Shown in pieces: positions 1 through 7,243 of a stretch of 38,197 bases of DNA; the stretch's first letter is position 1, and every line of letters begins with the position of its first letter. The position numbers and the translations under genes are program-made. This DNA comes from an uncultured Bacteroides sp. (GTDB lineage Bacteria > Bacteroidota > Bacteroidia > Bacteroidales > Bacteroidaceae), in NCBI RefSeq assembly GCF_900547205.1, contig NZ_URFY01000042.1:1-38197 (forward strand), written 5' to 3'. Below the pieces are notes generated by a model that was given only the letters and a program-made list of their open reading frames with translations, did no database searches and was not told where the DNA came from.

Positions 1-143
1 GATACCGTGCCATCGGAGCACTGCCCTACTTCACGATTAGCGGGAAGGTCTTTTACCGGGCGAAAGATGTGCATGAATTTATACGCAGCCGGTTCGATGT
101 GGTTGCGGAGAGAAAAAAGCCGGAAAGGAAAGCAAGCGGATGA
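1..143 (+). CDS. Excisionase-like helix-turn-helix protein, C-terminal part only
   Basis: The gene enters from the left edge and is open from base 3 to the TGA at 141-143 (46 residues visible). The segment reading ALPYFTISGKVFYRAKDV is the recognition-helix and wing part of the HTH_17/MerR-like fold seen in Bacteroidales excisionase-type proteins; the two HTH genes near the integrase (35015 and 35310) show the same pattern (turn, hydrophobic strand, Y-R, D-V). The C-terminus is basic. Family knowledge suggests a DNA-binding regulator or recombination directionality factor, but the partner DNA is unknown. The start and N-terminal half are outside the window. Confidence 0.7.
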   Translation, partial: YRAIGALPYFTISGKVFYRAKDVHEFIRSRFDVVAERKKPERKASG

Positions 144-167
144 ATGTATAAACAGACCATTACCCCA

Positions 168-206
168 CGTTCACGATTATACTTAGGCGTAAGTAATGAG
201 TGAACG
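168..206. repeat. Compound palindrome between HTH gene and terminator
   Basis: Outer arms CGTTCAC (168-174) and GTGAACG (200-206) enclose an inner hairpin ACTTA-ggcg-TAAGT (181-194). The element starts 24 bases after the HTH stop codon and ends 2 bases before a terminator stem. It could be an operator for the HTH protein, a recombination protein site or simply an RNA 3' hairpin; the sequence does not decide. Confidence 0.6.
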
Positions 207-208
207 GT

Positions 209-249
209 AGCCCTGCTTTGTCGTGAGATAAGGCGGGGCTATTTTTTTG
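209..249 (+). terminator. Rho-independent terminator after the HTH gene
   Basis: An 11-bp stem (209-219 with 230-240, including G-T pairs) is followed by seven T residues (242-248). The T tract also supplies the TTTG of the next promoter, so terminator and promoter are packed together. Confidence 0.8.
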
Positions 250-276
250 TAGTTCGGTTGGTTTGCAGTATATTTG
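246..276 (+). promoter_or_regulatory. Bacteroidales-type promoter for the leader and RibD-like gene
   Basis: TTTG at 246-249, a 19-base spacer, then TATATTTG at 269-276 match the Bacteroidetes -33/-7 consensus (TTTG, TAnnTTTG) exactly. Transcription should start near 283, leaving a 5' leader of about 260 bases before the ATG at 542. Confidence 0.75.
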
Positions 277-282
277 CAACTG

Positions 283-541
283 AAAATAGAAATTTCATTG
301 CCCGACTTGAACGCAAGCGGGTATTGATTATATAATTTGTACGTTCGCTAAACGTCTTTAAGTAGAAAACTGGTAATTTTTGACAAATCAGACGAATGGC
401 GCAATGTTCATGCTGTATGCTTATACGGCGTGAGCTTGCCTATTCGATTTGTCGGGTATACCAGTGCCTCTACTTTGGAATAGTGTGAGTTCACGCTTTT
501 TCAATGTCGTAAGGCGGGCATAACCGATAAAAAACAACGTT
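283..541 (+). promoter_or_regulatory. Structured 5' leader with leader ORF and terminator hairpin (candidate attenuator)
   Basis: This 400-base gap between genes holds a leader that folds by eye into several stems: 301-304+306-309 with 314-317+318-321; 341-345 with 351-355; and a long interrupted stem made of 361-366/469-474, 369-375/459-465 and 382-389/446-453, all perfect complements, capped by hairpin 412-418/423-429. A terminator-like hairpin (483-487 with 492-496, loop AGTT) is followed by five T (497-501). An alternative pairing of GCGTGA (428-433) and TCACGC (491-496), extended by CTATTC (440-445) with GAATAG (478-483), would break both the long stem and the terminator. A 30-codon ORF (396-488, Cys-rich) ends inside the 5' arm of the terminator. 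Together this is the layout of a transcription attenuator; the inducing signal is not evident. Confidence 0.55.
396..488 (+). CDS. Possible 30-residue leader peptide
   Basis: An ATG at 396 opens 30 codons ending in TGA at 486-488, within the terminator hairpin of the leader. The peptide starts MAQCSCCMLIRREL and contains five cysteines and three tyrosines. A second in-frame ATG at 417 would give 23 residues. No strong ribosome-binding site is visible (only an A-rich stretch before 396). The position of the stop codon, such that a ribosome finishing the ORF would cover the terminator stem, is the main argument for it being translated. It could also be chance. Confidence 0.35.
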   Translation: MAQCSCCMLIRRELAYSICRVYQCLYFGIV

Positions 542-1027
542 ATGAAACAGATTACTTTGTATGTGTACCAAACCATTGACGGATGTATTGCCCGTCCCGA
601 CAAACAGGTGGATGATGCCATCCTGAAAGCTGATTGCCTGCTGTTGGATGAAGAAACTTATCAAGATGTATATATGAACCATCTCGGCTGGCCGCTCACG
701 GAAAAAGAGACTTTTGTAGTGGCGCAAGCGAACTGTAACCTGATGGAGAAACAGCAGGTGCAGTTTATCACGGGGGATGCTGCGGCGGAACTCGAATGGA
801 TCAAGAAGACGGGTGACGGGGTGATGGTCGCATACGGCGAAGTGATTGCGGCTACGCTGCTGAATAGCGGGCTGGCGGATGAAATCGTGGTAGTTACGCT
901 GCCAAAGGTTGCCGGAGGCGAGGAAAAGGCTTTGCAGTATATTAAGGGTGACAGTGCGGCATGGGTGGTACGGTCAAGCCGGGTGCTGGACGGGGAGAAA
1001 GTGAGGACGGTGTACGGGAGGGTGTAA
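542..1027 (+). CDS. Dihydrofolate reductase-like / RibD C-terminal domain protein
   Basis: The 161-residue product has the length and pattern of small RibD_C/DHFR-fold NADPH-dependent reductases: N-terminal strand with IDGCIARPD (usual 'S-x-D-G-xIA' motif), LLLDEETYQDV (the usual R/E-TY segment), a central VAYGEVIAATLLNSGLADEIVVVTLP segment that matches the conserved G-G-x-x-x-x-x-L...GLVDE motif with one glycine replaced, and a C-terminal strand pair. Substrate is unknown; family members reduce pterins, riboflavin precursors or unrelated compounds. It is the only gene downstream of the strong promoter and leader at 246-541, so it is likely the regulated product, and is closed by the terminator at 1039-1066. 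Cytoplasmic; no signal peptide. Confidence 0.8.
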   Translation: MKQITLYVYQTIDGCIARPDKQVDDAILKADCLLLDEETYQDVYMNHLGWPLTEKETFVVAQANCNLMEKQQVQFITGDAAAELEWIKKTGDGVMVAYGEVIAATLLNSGLADEIVVVTLPKVAGGEEKALQYIKGDSAAWVVRSSRVLDGEKVRTVYGRV

Positions 1028-1038
1028 TTACGAAAAAC

Positions 1039-1066
1039 AAATGCGCAACGAGTGGTTGCGCATTTT
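1039..1066. terminator. Terminator between RibD-like gene and abi gene
   Basis: An 11-bp perfect stem (1039-1049 with 55-65 of the same hundred, i.e. 1055-1065) with loop gagtg is flanked by A residues on the left and T residues on the right, so it can act in both directions between the convergent genes. Confidence 0.8.
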
Positions 1067-1092
1067 ACGTTGAATTTAGGCATCAGTGATGC

Positions 1093-1989
1093 CTATTTCC
1101 AAATATCTTCGTTTTCCCAACCAACCGGGAAGCCCATTGCACGGACATCAATTGATGGATAGCGGGAAAGCAAATCCCTGAACCTTTCGACAAACGAGTG
1201 GTTCGGATTGATTATATCCAACAGATAAACGATCATGCTCAATATGAAATAGACCTGCCGTGTGCCATTCGCCGGAAGTGTGACAAACGGATTACGTGGT
1301 GAGCGAGGCATTAACGGGCGGATGCTAAGTGTACGATTCCATAAACGGCAATGATGGGCGCAAATGTTACGGATATAAACAATACTATGCAGCCATGAAG
1401 CAAAAACGGTGTCGGGCAGCCCGAAATAAGCCGCAATGCTCCGCTTTGCCCTTCCGGGTAGCAGATTATTATATAGAATCGACAATGTGCCGAAAGAAGT
1501 TATCTCCATCGTTATCCAACTTGGCGGAAAAGGGTCGGAATACTTGGATTTGAAAGCCGTGACAAATTCCTCGTCGCTGCGCTGGTACTCTTCATCTATC
1601 TTTGACAATATCTTGGCGTGACGTACCGGATTGTTAAAATGAGAAGCATCGGCAAACCAATGTCCATCCCATTGTGAAGAGAGTATATAGGCGGTCTGTG
1701 TGCGCACAGCCACCTCTATCTTTTCCAGTTCCGTAATAATCAGCTTGCGAAGCTCGCTATCAAACTTATAGATATTGTAAGCGGCATCGAACGTACTGCC
1801 GGGCTTGAACAGATGGTTTTGCTTGTCCGCCAGCAAAGGATACCAGTAGCCGCTCAAACGGTAATAACTGATATTGCGCAGCAGGTGCAAGGCTTTGGCT
1901 TCGTCCGTGAAGACAAGCCCACGCTGTTTGAGCAAAGCAATCTGATCCGCAAAAGATATGAGTTGTTTGGGGTAAGGAATTTTAGTCAT
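1093..1989 (-). CDS. Abi family (Abi_2/AbiD/AbiF-like) abortive infection protein
   Basis: The 298-residue protein matches the Abi_2 family: N-terminal basic segment with 'F-x-D-Q-I-x-L-L-K-x-R-G' (about 13-24), the LRNISYYRLSGYWYPL block (37-52), and a C-terminal R-x4-H HEPN motif, R207-N-I-C-A-H212. HEPN members of this family are RNases that become active on phage infection and stop growth of the infected cell; here the function is inferred from the family. Its own promoter and a hairpin leader lie upstream (2009-2090). The gene runs against the RibD-like gene and is separated from the transfer machinery, which fits a moron-like cargo. Full length, no frameshift seen. Confidence 0.85.
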   Translation of the reverse strand: MTKIPYPKQLISFADQIALLKQRGLVFTDEAKALHLLRNISYYRLSGYWYPLLADKQNHLFKPGSTFDAAYNIYKFDSELRKLIITELEKIEVAVRTQTAYILSSQWDGHWFADASHFNNPVRHAKILSKIDEEYQRSDEEFVTAFKSKYSDPFPPSWITMEITSFGTLSILYNNLLPGRAKRSIAAYFGLPDTVFASWLHSIVYIRNICAHHCRLWNRTLSIRPLMPRSPRNPFVTLPANGTRQVYFILSMIVYLLDIINPNHSFVERFRDLLSRYPSIDVRAMGFPVGWENEDIWK

Positions 1990-2008
1990 AGGGGTATAAA
2001 AATAAAAG

Positions 2009-2050
2009 GCTTACCCTGAGCGCGCTGATCTGACGGGAAGCGGGGTAAGC
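2009..2050 (-). promoter_or_regulatory. Hairpin in the 5' leader of the abi gene
   Basis: GCTTACCC (2009-2016) and GGGTAAGC (2043-2050) form an 8-bp stem about 20 bases upstream of the abi start codon, with a GC-rich interior. Its place between promoter and start suggests control of translation or mRNA stability; no ligand or partner can be named. Confidence 0.5.
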
Positions 2051-2059
2051 ATGTTGCTG

Positions 2060-2090
2060 CAAAGATAAAACTATTCTCTTGAAATACAAA
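2060..2090 (-). promoter_or_regulatory. Promoter of the abi gene
   Basis: On the minus strand TTTG (2090-2087), a 19-base spacer and TATCTTTG (2067-2060) fit the Bacteroidales consensus exactly. Confidence 0.7.
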
Positions 2091-2127
2091 ACACTCGTCC
2101 TATTTATTTTGATTTTATAGGTTTTTT

Positions 2128-2159
2128 CGGGTGTACAGGGTTTCTACCCCGAACACCCG
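2128..2159 (-). other. Hairpin downstream of the HTH/alpha-CTD gene
   Basis: CGGGTGT (2128-2134) pairs with ACACCCG (2153-2159), with an inner GGG/CCC pairing. On the minus strand it is followed by A residues rather than T, so it is not a canonical intrinsic terminator, but it may protect the 3' end of the topB operon transcript. Confidence 0.4.
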
Positions 2160-2172
2160 AAGCTCAACTGCA

Positions 2173-2640
2173 CTACGGGTACAGAACCTTGAAATCCCGT
2201 GAGCCGCCGTCGTCTATGAGTTCGTTGCGGTGAAGCCAACGAAGAATTTCAGAGCCGGACTGACTACCGAAGTTGCGCACACAGTACAGCCGGGAAAGGC
2301 GATACCTTTTCAGGTGGATCAGCAAATGTTCGGTGGTGAAAATGCTAAGTTCCCGACAAGCCTTGACGACACGCTGCGAGAAGCCGAGCCTATCCAACGG
2401 GGTATTGAGCAACTCACTGTGCTTGCCCGGTCTGCCCCTCCTCTTCTTCTGCTGTACATCGTCATAGATGGTATCTACCCGGTTACGCTCAAAAAGGGCA
2501 AAAAGGGATGCGCCGTCAATCATCAGAACGCCGTCGAAACGGGCAAAGGCGATGTGGTTGCCGTTCATCCAGAGGGTGATGCGCTGCTCGTCCGTGCCGC
2601 AGATACGGGCGGCTTCTTCCACGGATAACCAGCCGTTCAT
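2173..2640 (-). CDS. HTH protein with RNA polymerase alpha-CTD-like domain
   Basis: 155 residues. The first 50 residues resemble an excisionase/HTH_17 fold (WLSVEEAARICGTDEQRITLWMNG). Residues about 80-150 resemble the helix-hairpin-helix domain of RpoA C-terminus: P-L-D-x-L, S-x-R-V, a central L-x-x-x-x-I-x-T-x-x-x-L, then N-F-G-x-x-S-x-x-E-I-x-x-x-L. A linker KKRRGRPGK (AT-hook-like) joins them. The start ATG overlaps the topB stop as ATGA (2637-2640), which implies translational coupling. The family probably binds DNA; whether it touches RNA polymerase partners or just DNA is not known. Annotated relatives in Bacteroidales are usually called hypothetical or 'RpoA C-terminal domain-containing'. 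Confidence 0.7.
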   Translation of the reverse strand: MNGWLSVEEAARICGTDEQRITLWMNGNHIAFARFDGVLMIDGASLFALFERNRVDTIYDDVQQKKRRGRPGKHSELLNTPLDRLGFSQRVVKACRELSIFTTEHLLIHLKRYRLSRLYCVRNFGSQSGSEILRWLHRNELIDDGGSRDFKVLYP

Positions 2641-4727
2641 CGCTTGCCACCCTTTCCTCCCGTGCGGGGCGGGAACTCGTACACGGTGCGGAAGTCCTTG
2701 TCAAAGGTGACGTGGGCGTCGAACGATTTGCCCTCCTTGCTCTTGAAGCCTTTGATAAGGGAGGTCTTGCCTTTGCTAACGAGGTCGGTAATCTGGTTGT
2801 CGGTGAGTTGTTTGTCGCCCTTGCTGCGGAAGATGGTGAGCGGACAATCGACATTGCTGCACTTGGCGACTTTCGGATAAAAGAGGATGCGTCCGGACTG
2901 GCATTTGGGGCAAGGGATTTGGTTGCCGTCCGTGATGGATAGTTGCACCTGCAGGAGTTCTTCGGTGATCTGGGCGGTATAGACTTCGATGCCCTTGCGG
3001 AAGGTGGCGGCATCCATCTCGCCCGTTTCGATACGGGCAAGGGCGGTTTCCCACTGCCCGGTCATTTCGACGTCGGCAATCTTCTTGTCCTTGACAATGT
3101 GGTAGACGGCAAGCCCTTTCTCGGTGGGAATGAGGTTCTTCTTTTCCCGGCGCACGTAGTCACGGGAAAAGAGGGTTTCGATAATGGATGCACGGGTGGC
3201 GGGTGTGCCGATGCCGATGTCTTTCAAGCTGTCCCGTGATTCGGTATCTTCCAGATTCCTGCCGCAGCTCTCCATTGCTGAAAGCAGGGTGCTCTCGGTG
3301 TGCAGGGGTTTGGGCTTGGTCTGTTTCTCCACACTCTCGGCGGATTGCAGTGGGAATGTTTCGCCAGGTTGCAAGGGCGGAAGTGTGGCGGATTCGTCCT
3401 CTTCGTCCCGCTCGCCACGGACGGCACGCCATCCGGCGGACTTGATAACCGTTCCTTTGGTGGTGAAATCGCTGTTGCCTGCGGTGAAACGAACTGTGGT
3501 AACGTCTTTCAGGCAAGGAGCGGAAAAGGATTCGAGCAGGCGGGCGGCAACCATGTCGTAGATGCGGCGCTCGTCGTCGGATAGTTCACCGGGCAAGCAT
3601 TCGGTGATAATCAGGGCATGGTGGTCGGTGACCTTTGCCGCATTGACGCTACGGCGGTTGAGCGCAGTGCCTTTGAGGGCGGCAGCGCAGGCGGCGAAAG
3701 CGGGGTATTGCTCCAGCAGGGCGATGCGGGAGGGTATCTCGTCGAACACGTCGTCGGAGATAAAACGGGAACCGGTGCGGGGGTAGCTCAAAACCTTTTT
3801 CTCGTACAGACTTTGTGCGATGGAAAGGGTCTTGTCCGCTGAGAAGCCGAGCTTGCTGTTGGCTTCTTTCTGCAAGGCGGTCAGGTCGAACAGAAGCGGC
3901 GGCTCTTGGCTGACTTCCTTGCGCTGTACGTCGGCAACGGTGACCGTACCGGTGGCGGTAACGGCACTGAGGGCGGTGTTTACAGCCGGGAGTGTGTCGT
4001 ACTTATGCTCGGAGAGTGCGGAGAACGGTGTGCCGTCCTTTTGGGTAGCTATCTTGATCTGGTAGTAGGTCTGCGGGGTGAAGTTCTTGTTATCCAGATA
4101 ACGGGAGCAGATCATCATGAGTGTGGGTGTCTGTACCCGTCCGAGGGAGTAGATGCCTTGTCCGGCGGCAATGGAAAGTGATTGGGTGGCATTTAATCCA
4201 ATTTCCCAATCGGCGATGGCACGGGCTTCGGCGGCACGGTAGAGGTTGTCGTAATCGCTGCTGGGACGGAGGTTGTTCAGTCCGTCACGGATGGCACGGT
4301 CGGTCAGTGAGGAGATCCACAGGCGCAGGCACGGTTTGCGGCAGCCGAGGTAATTGTAGATATATCGGTGTATGGCTTCGCCCTCCCTCCCAGCATCGGT
4401 TGCTACGATGATTCGGTCGGACTGGGCGAAGACTTCGTTAATCACCTTTAGTTGTTTGAGTACGCCGGAGTCGGATTTGTACTCTTTGCCGTCCCGTATC
4501 TGACGGGGAACGAACTTGAACTCCTGCGGGATGATGGGCAGGTGCTCACGGCGGAAGCCGGAGAATCCGTAGGCTTCGGGCATGGCTAACTGGACGAGAT
4601 GGCCGAACGCCCAGGTAACGAGGTAGCCGTTACCTGAGAGGTAGCCATCGTGACGTTCACGAACTCCCAATACGTTTGCTATATCTTTTGCAACCGAGGG
4701 CTTCTCGGCTATGACTGCTGTAATCAT
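2637..4727 (-). CDS. topB: DNA topoisomerase III (type IA)
   Basis: 696 residues from the ATG at 4727; an upstream in-frame ATG at 4811 would add 28 residues with no family match, so the shorter start (begins MITAVIAEKPSVAKDI, preceded by an A/G-rich stretch) is preferred. Toprim motifs are visible: E8 in the first strand and DAGREGE at 111-117. The active-site tyrosine is in SYPRTGSRF (about Tyr315). The C-terminus has a zinc ribbon (CPKC ... CSNVDC, about 615-640) and a DUF-like tail ending GGKGGKR. Such TopB proteins are standard cargo of Bacteroidales ICEs, resolving single-strand or catenated intermediates of transfer. It is translated as a pair with the following HTH/alpha-CTD gene. Confidence 0.95.
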   Translation of the reverse strand: MITAVIAEKPSVAKDIANVLGVRERHDGYLSGNGYLVTWAFGHLVQLAMPEAYGFSGFRREHLPIIPQEFKFVPRQIRDGKEYKSDSGVLKQLKVINEVFAQSDRIIVATDAGREGEAIHRYIYNYLGCRKPCLRLWISSLTDRAIRDGLNNLRPSSDYDNLYRAAEARAIADWEIGLNATQSLSIAAGQGIYSLGRVQTPTLMMICSRYLDNKNFTPQTYYQIKIATQKDGTPFSALSEHKYDTLPAVNTALSAVTATGTVTVADVQRKEVSQEPPLLFDLTALQKEANSKLGFSADKTLSIAQSLYEKKVLSYPRTGSRFISDDVFDEIPSRIALLEQYPAFAACAAALKGTALNRRSVNAAKVTDHHALIITECLPGELSDDERRIYDMVAARLLESFSAPCLKDVTTVRFTAGNSDFTTKGTVIKSAGWRAVRGERDEEDESATLPPLQPGETFPLQSAESVEKQTKPKPLHTESTLLSAMESCGRNLEDTESRDSLKDIGIGTPATRASIIETLFSRDYVRREKKNLIPTEKGLAVYHIVKDKKIADVEMTGQWETALARIETGEMDAATFRKGIEVYTAQITEELLQVQLSITDGNQIPCPKCQSGRILFYPKVAKCSNVDCPLTIFRSKGDKQLTDNQITDLVSKGKTSLIKGFKSKEGKSFDAHVTFDKDFRTVYEFPPRTGGKGGKR

Positions 4728-4752
4728 ATTTCTTTCAATTTTAATGGTTTGA

Positions 4753-4778
4753 CAAAAAGCGTCCCGCCGCTTGGGACG
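4753..4778 (-). terminator. Terminator-like hairpin between the DUF3945 gene and topB
   Basis: On the minus strand CGTCCC-aagcggc-GGGACG (4778-4760) is followed by C and five T (4758-4754). It sits 26 bases before the topB start, so it could end the DUF3945 transcript or attenuate topB expression. Confidence 0.55.
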
Positions 4779-4814
4779 GGACACGTGAATAATTGTTGCG
4801 GAGTGAAACAAGCA

Positions 4815-6365
4815 TCAGCGACGGACGCTACGGCTGCGTTTGGGCTTGTCGGGCTTCTGTTCTTGCTGGCGGTCTTGTTTCTTTTCCTCTTTCTGTGCCT
4901 GCTTGCGGTCTTGCTGCTCCTTTTGCTCGCCGGTGGGCTTGGTTTGGGCGGACTGCAAGGCTTCTTTGAGGCTCTTGGTGGCTTCGTTGGTCTTGCCCTC
5001 GGAATTGACGGCTACCTGTACTTGGTTCTCGACGGCGGGTTTGACACGCCCCTCTTCGAGTGCGGTCTTGTAGTCTTTGGGGAACATGAAGTCGGGATAT
5101 TTCTGTCCGGGCTGCCATGTGATGTAACCGTGGTAGGGTTTGCCTTTTTTATCGACCAAACCGGAGATTTTGACCGTTCCGCCCTCTTGGAGTGTGCGCT
5201 TGGAGTTGTCGGTAAGTTCCTGCTTGCGGAAGGTCTTGGGGACTTCCTGATTGGCGGTCTGCTGCAACATCCTCTTGTGTTCGTCCATTGCCAGTTTAGC
5301 CCGTTCACCAAAGAGAATTTCGAGTTGCATCTTGGCGGCATTGTACTGGACGGGGGCTTCGTAGATTTTGGGTTGTTTCCCCTCGACGGCTTTGCCCTGT
5401 AACCGGCAGACTACGGCTTCGCCCTTTTTGAGCCGTGCCACTTCGTCGGGGGTAAAGGTATGCCCGTTCTTCTCTGCCGGAATGCGCACCTTGTCTGCCG
5501 GAAAGGATGCGAGTTCGTTGGTCTTCTGGTTACGGCTGATAAGGGAGGGAACTTGCTCACCCGCCCGGTTGGTGAGTTCGACAATGCGACCCATGTTGCC
5601 GGCGGATTTGAGAGCAAGGCTGTCCTCTTGGGTGAAAGTGTGCCCGAAGAATTGCTGCTGCAACTTCGCCGGGTCGAGAATACCGTGGCTGCAAACGGTT
5701 AGCCTGCCGTCCGGAGATTCACGCAAGGATAGCTGGCTGTCGTTGGCATGGGACAATGTGCCGATATTGAAATATACACGGACAGTCTTGTCGGTCTGGA
5801 AACCTCGTAACATCTGGTCAAGCATACCGTTCTGTTCAATCTGTTCACGCTTTACGCCGATTTGGGCGAGTGACCCCCAGTCAATCTTGTTAACGTCGTA
5901 CTTGTACTGCGACTGTTGTTGTTGCTCCTGCGGTGCATCTGTCGGCTGTTGTTGCTGTTGTCCGGTGGCGGGTTGCACCTGCTGCTGGGTCTGTTGCTGC
6001 GCCTGCTGCTGTTCCTGCTGGAGCGGTTGTACTTCGTACTGTGCCATGCGTGCCTGTCCTTCCGGTGTGGGATTCTTTACGGTCTGCTGGAAATCGGCTG
6101 CTACCCGCTGCACCTCTTCCTCCGGCACACGGAAGAAATGGAAACGGGTGGGATCTTTCAACTGATTCCAAAGGTTGGAAAAGAAGTTGGAAAACATATC
6201 GCCGTGGCGATCTACCTTTAACAGGTCGTTGTTGTCCTCCAACGGGTTCTTGGTTTGTAACTTGCCGTTCTGCACTCCGCTGACGGCTTGGATGGTCTTT
6301 TCTTCCTTGTCCATGACAAGAAGAATATCCATCAACTGCTGGCTGTTGTCCGGTCTTTCGTCCAT
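4815..6365 (-). CDS. DUF3945/DUF4099-type mobile element protein with Gln-rich linker
   Basis: 516 residues from the ATG at 6365 (MDERPDNSQQLMDILLV); the upstream extension to 6452 is unsupported. The N-terminal block (to about 110) and the central block (about 175-400, with repeated YNAAKMQLEILF-type and 'GHTFTPDEVARLKKGEAVV' segments) resemble the DUF4099/DUF3945 proteins found next to topB in Bacteroidales conjugative transposons. Between them is a linker of about 45 residues dominated by glutamine (several QQQ runs). The tail is Lys/Gln/Arg-rich and ends KPKRSRSVRR. Function is unknown; location suggests DNA handling with TopB. Likely first gene of a minus-strand operon with topB and the HTH/alpha-CTD gene. 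Confidence 0.75.
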   Translation of the reverse strand: MDERPDNSQQLMDILLVMDKEEKTIQAVSGVQNGKLQTKNPLEDNNDLLKVDRHGDMFSNFFSNLWNQLKDPTRFHFFRVPEEEVQRVAADFQQTVKNPTPEGQARMAQYEVQPLQQEQQQAQQQTQQQVQPATGQQQQQPTDAPQEQQQQSQYKYDVNKIDWGSLAQIGVKREQIEQNGMLDQMLRGFQTDKTVRVYFNIGTLSHANDSQLSLRESPDGRLTVCSHGILDPAKLQQQFFGHTFTQEDSLALKSAGNMGRIVELTNRAGEQVPSLISRNQKTNELASFPADKVRIPAEKNGHTFTPDEVARLKKGEAVVCRLQGKAVEGKQPKIYEAPVQYNAAKMQLEILFGERAKLAMDEHKRMLQQTANQEVPKTFRKQELTDNSKRTLQEGGTVKISGLVDKKGKPYHGYITWQPGQKYPDFMFPKDYKTALEEGRVKPAVENQVQVAVNSEGKTNEATKSLKEALQSAQTKPTGEQKEQQDRKQAQKEEKKQDRQQEQKPDKPKRSRSVRR

Positions 6366-6539
6366 AAACTTTAATTTTAAAAGGTTGATACTAATGGTTT
6401 TTAAGTGGAAACCGGATGTAAATATAGAGGGGAAAGTGCCGGGAATCAGCAAGTTTCGGGTGGGGTGTCGTCAGTTGTCACTGGGGTGGTCGTTTTGTCA
6501 CAGTTGTAATTTTAAGAAAATGGAAAAACTTGCAAAAAC

Positions 6540-6571
6540 GTTGATATGCAAAAACTTAATCTATACTTTTG
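6540..6571 (+). promoter_or_regulatory. Promoter of the zinc-finger protein gene
   Basis: GTTG (6540-6543), a 20-base spacer and TACTTTTG (6564-6571) match the -33/-7 pattern; the start codon follows 45 bases later. Confidence 0.65.
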
Positions 6572-6615
6572 CATCTGGTAAATAGCGAAAAGAAAAACAA
6601 TCCTATTTGACAAGT

Positions 6616-7212
6616 ATGGCAAAGAAGAAAAAACGTTCCGGTCATTACTGCCGGATTTGTGATGAATATAAAGCAAACGAGAAGTTTAGCGGCAAAGGTC
6701 ACGCACGGCATATCTGCAAAGAGTGCCAGTCGCTCCCGGACGAGGTGAAGGCGGATATGGTTCGCTGCAATGAAGTAATGCGGCTGTTTGGCAAATACCC
6801 ATTTTCAAAGAAAGACTGGGAACTGCTGGAAAAGTATTCAAAGAGGTATGCGGATAAGGAATCGGGACAGTTGGCACAAAGCATATTGGACGACAGAAGA
6901 ATGCCGGAGAAAGACGAAATAGAAGACCCCTACGAGGTAATGAGTGAACCTGTACCTTACCGAGAACTGGAACAGTCTGACAAAGATATTATTATGGAAT
7001 TTATGGCGGAAACGGTATCGGATTTCATTTGGGAGAAAGATACTCCGCTCGATGAAGCAGACTTTGCGAAAATATCGGCGGAGGTACGGGAGGATGCCAA
7101 AAGGTGTTATGGCATTTGGGTACTACCGGATGAAGAGTTTGAGAAACTTATCGCTGAAACGGTGAATGAGGAAAATCGGGAAATGGAAAAGATAGATGAA
7201 CTGCCCTTTTAA
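6616..7212 (+). CDS. Small zinc-finger protein of unknown function
   Basis: 198 residues from ATG 6616 (an upstream TTG at 6607 is less likely). The N-terminus is very basic (MAKKKKRSG) and carries two CxxC pairs, C12-x2-C15 and C34-x2-C37, a likely treble-clef/zinc-ribbon that could bind nucleic acid. The rest is acidic and helical with no recognised domain; it ends MEKIDELPF. It stands alone between the topB operon and the mob operon, on the opposite strand to both, with its own promoter and a strong terminator. I do not recognise the family beyond the zinc-binding N-terminus. Confidence 0.65.
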   Translation: MAKKKKRSGHYCRICDEYKANEKFSGKGHARHICKECQSLPDEVKADMVRCNEVMRLFGKYPFSKKDWELLEKYSKRYADKESGQLAQSILDDRRMPEKDEIEDPYEVMSEPVPYRELEQSDKDIIMEFMAETVSDFIWEKDTPLDEADFAKISAEVREDAKRCYGIWVLPDEEFEKLIAETVNEENREMEKIDELPF

Positions 7213-7243
7213 GCCTATACATTAATATATATAGAATAACAGG

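Noticed and set aside
1079..1094. GGCATC/GATGCC hairpin as a second terminator for the abi gene
   Set aside because: Only 6 bp with no T tract on the minus strand; the adjacent 1039-1066 stem is sufficient.
4650..5402. 250-residue ORF on the plus strand over topB and the DUF3945 gene
   Set aside because: It is a Leu/Phe/Gly-rich antisense reading of the Lys/Gln/Glu-rich tail of the DUF3945 gene, with no family match and no promoter.
5368..6165. 265-residue plus-strand ORF opposite the DUF3945 gene
   Set aside because: Cys/Ser-rich run results from antisense of CAG/CAA glutamine codons.
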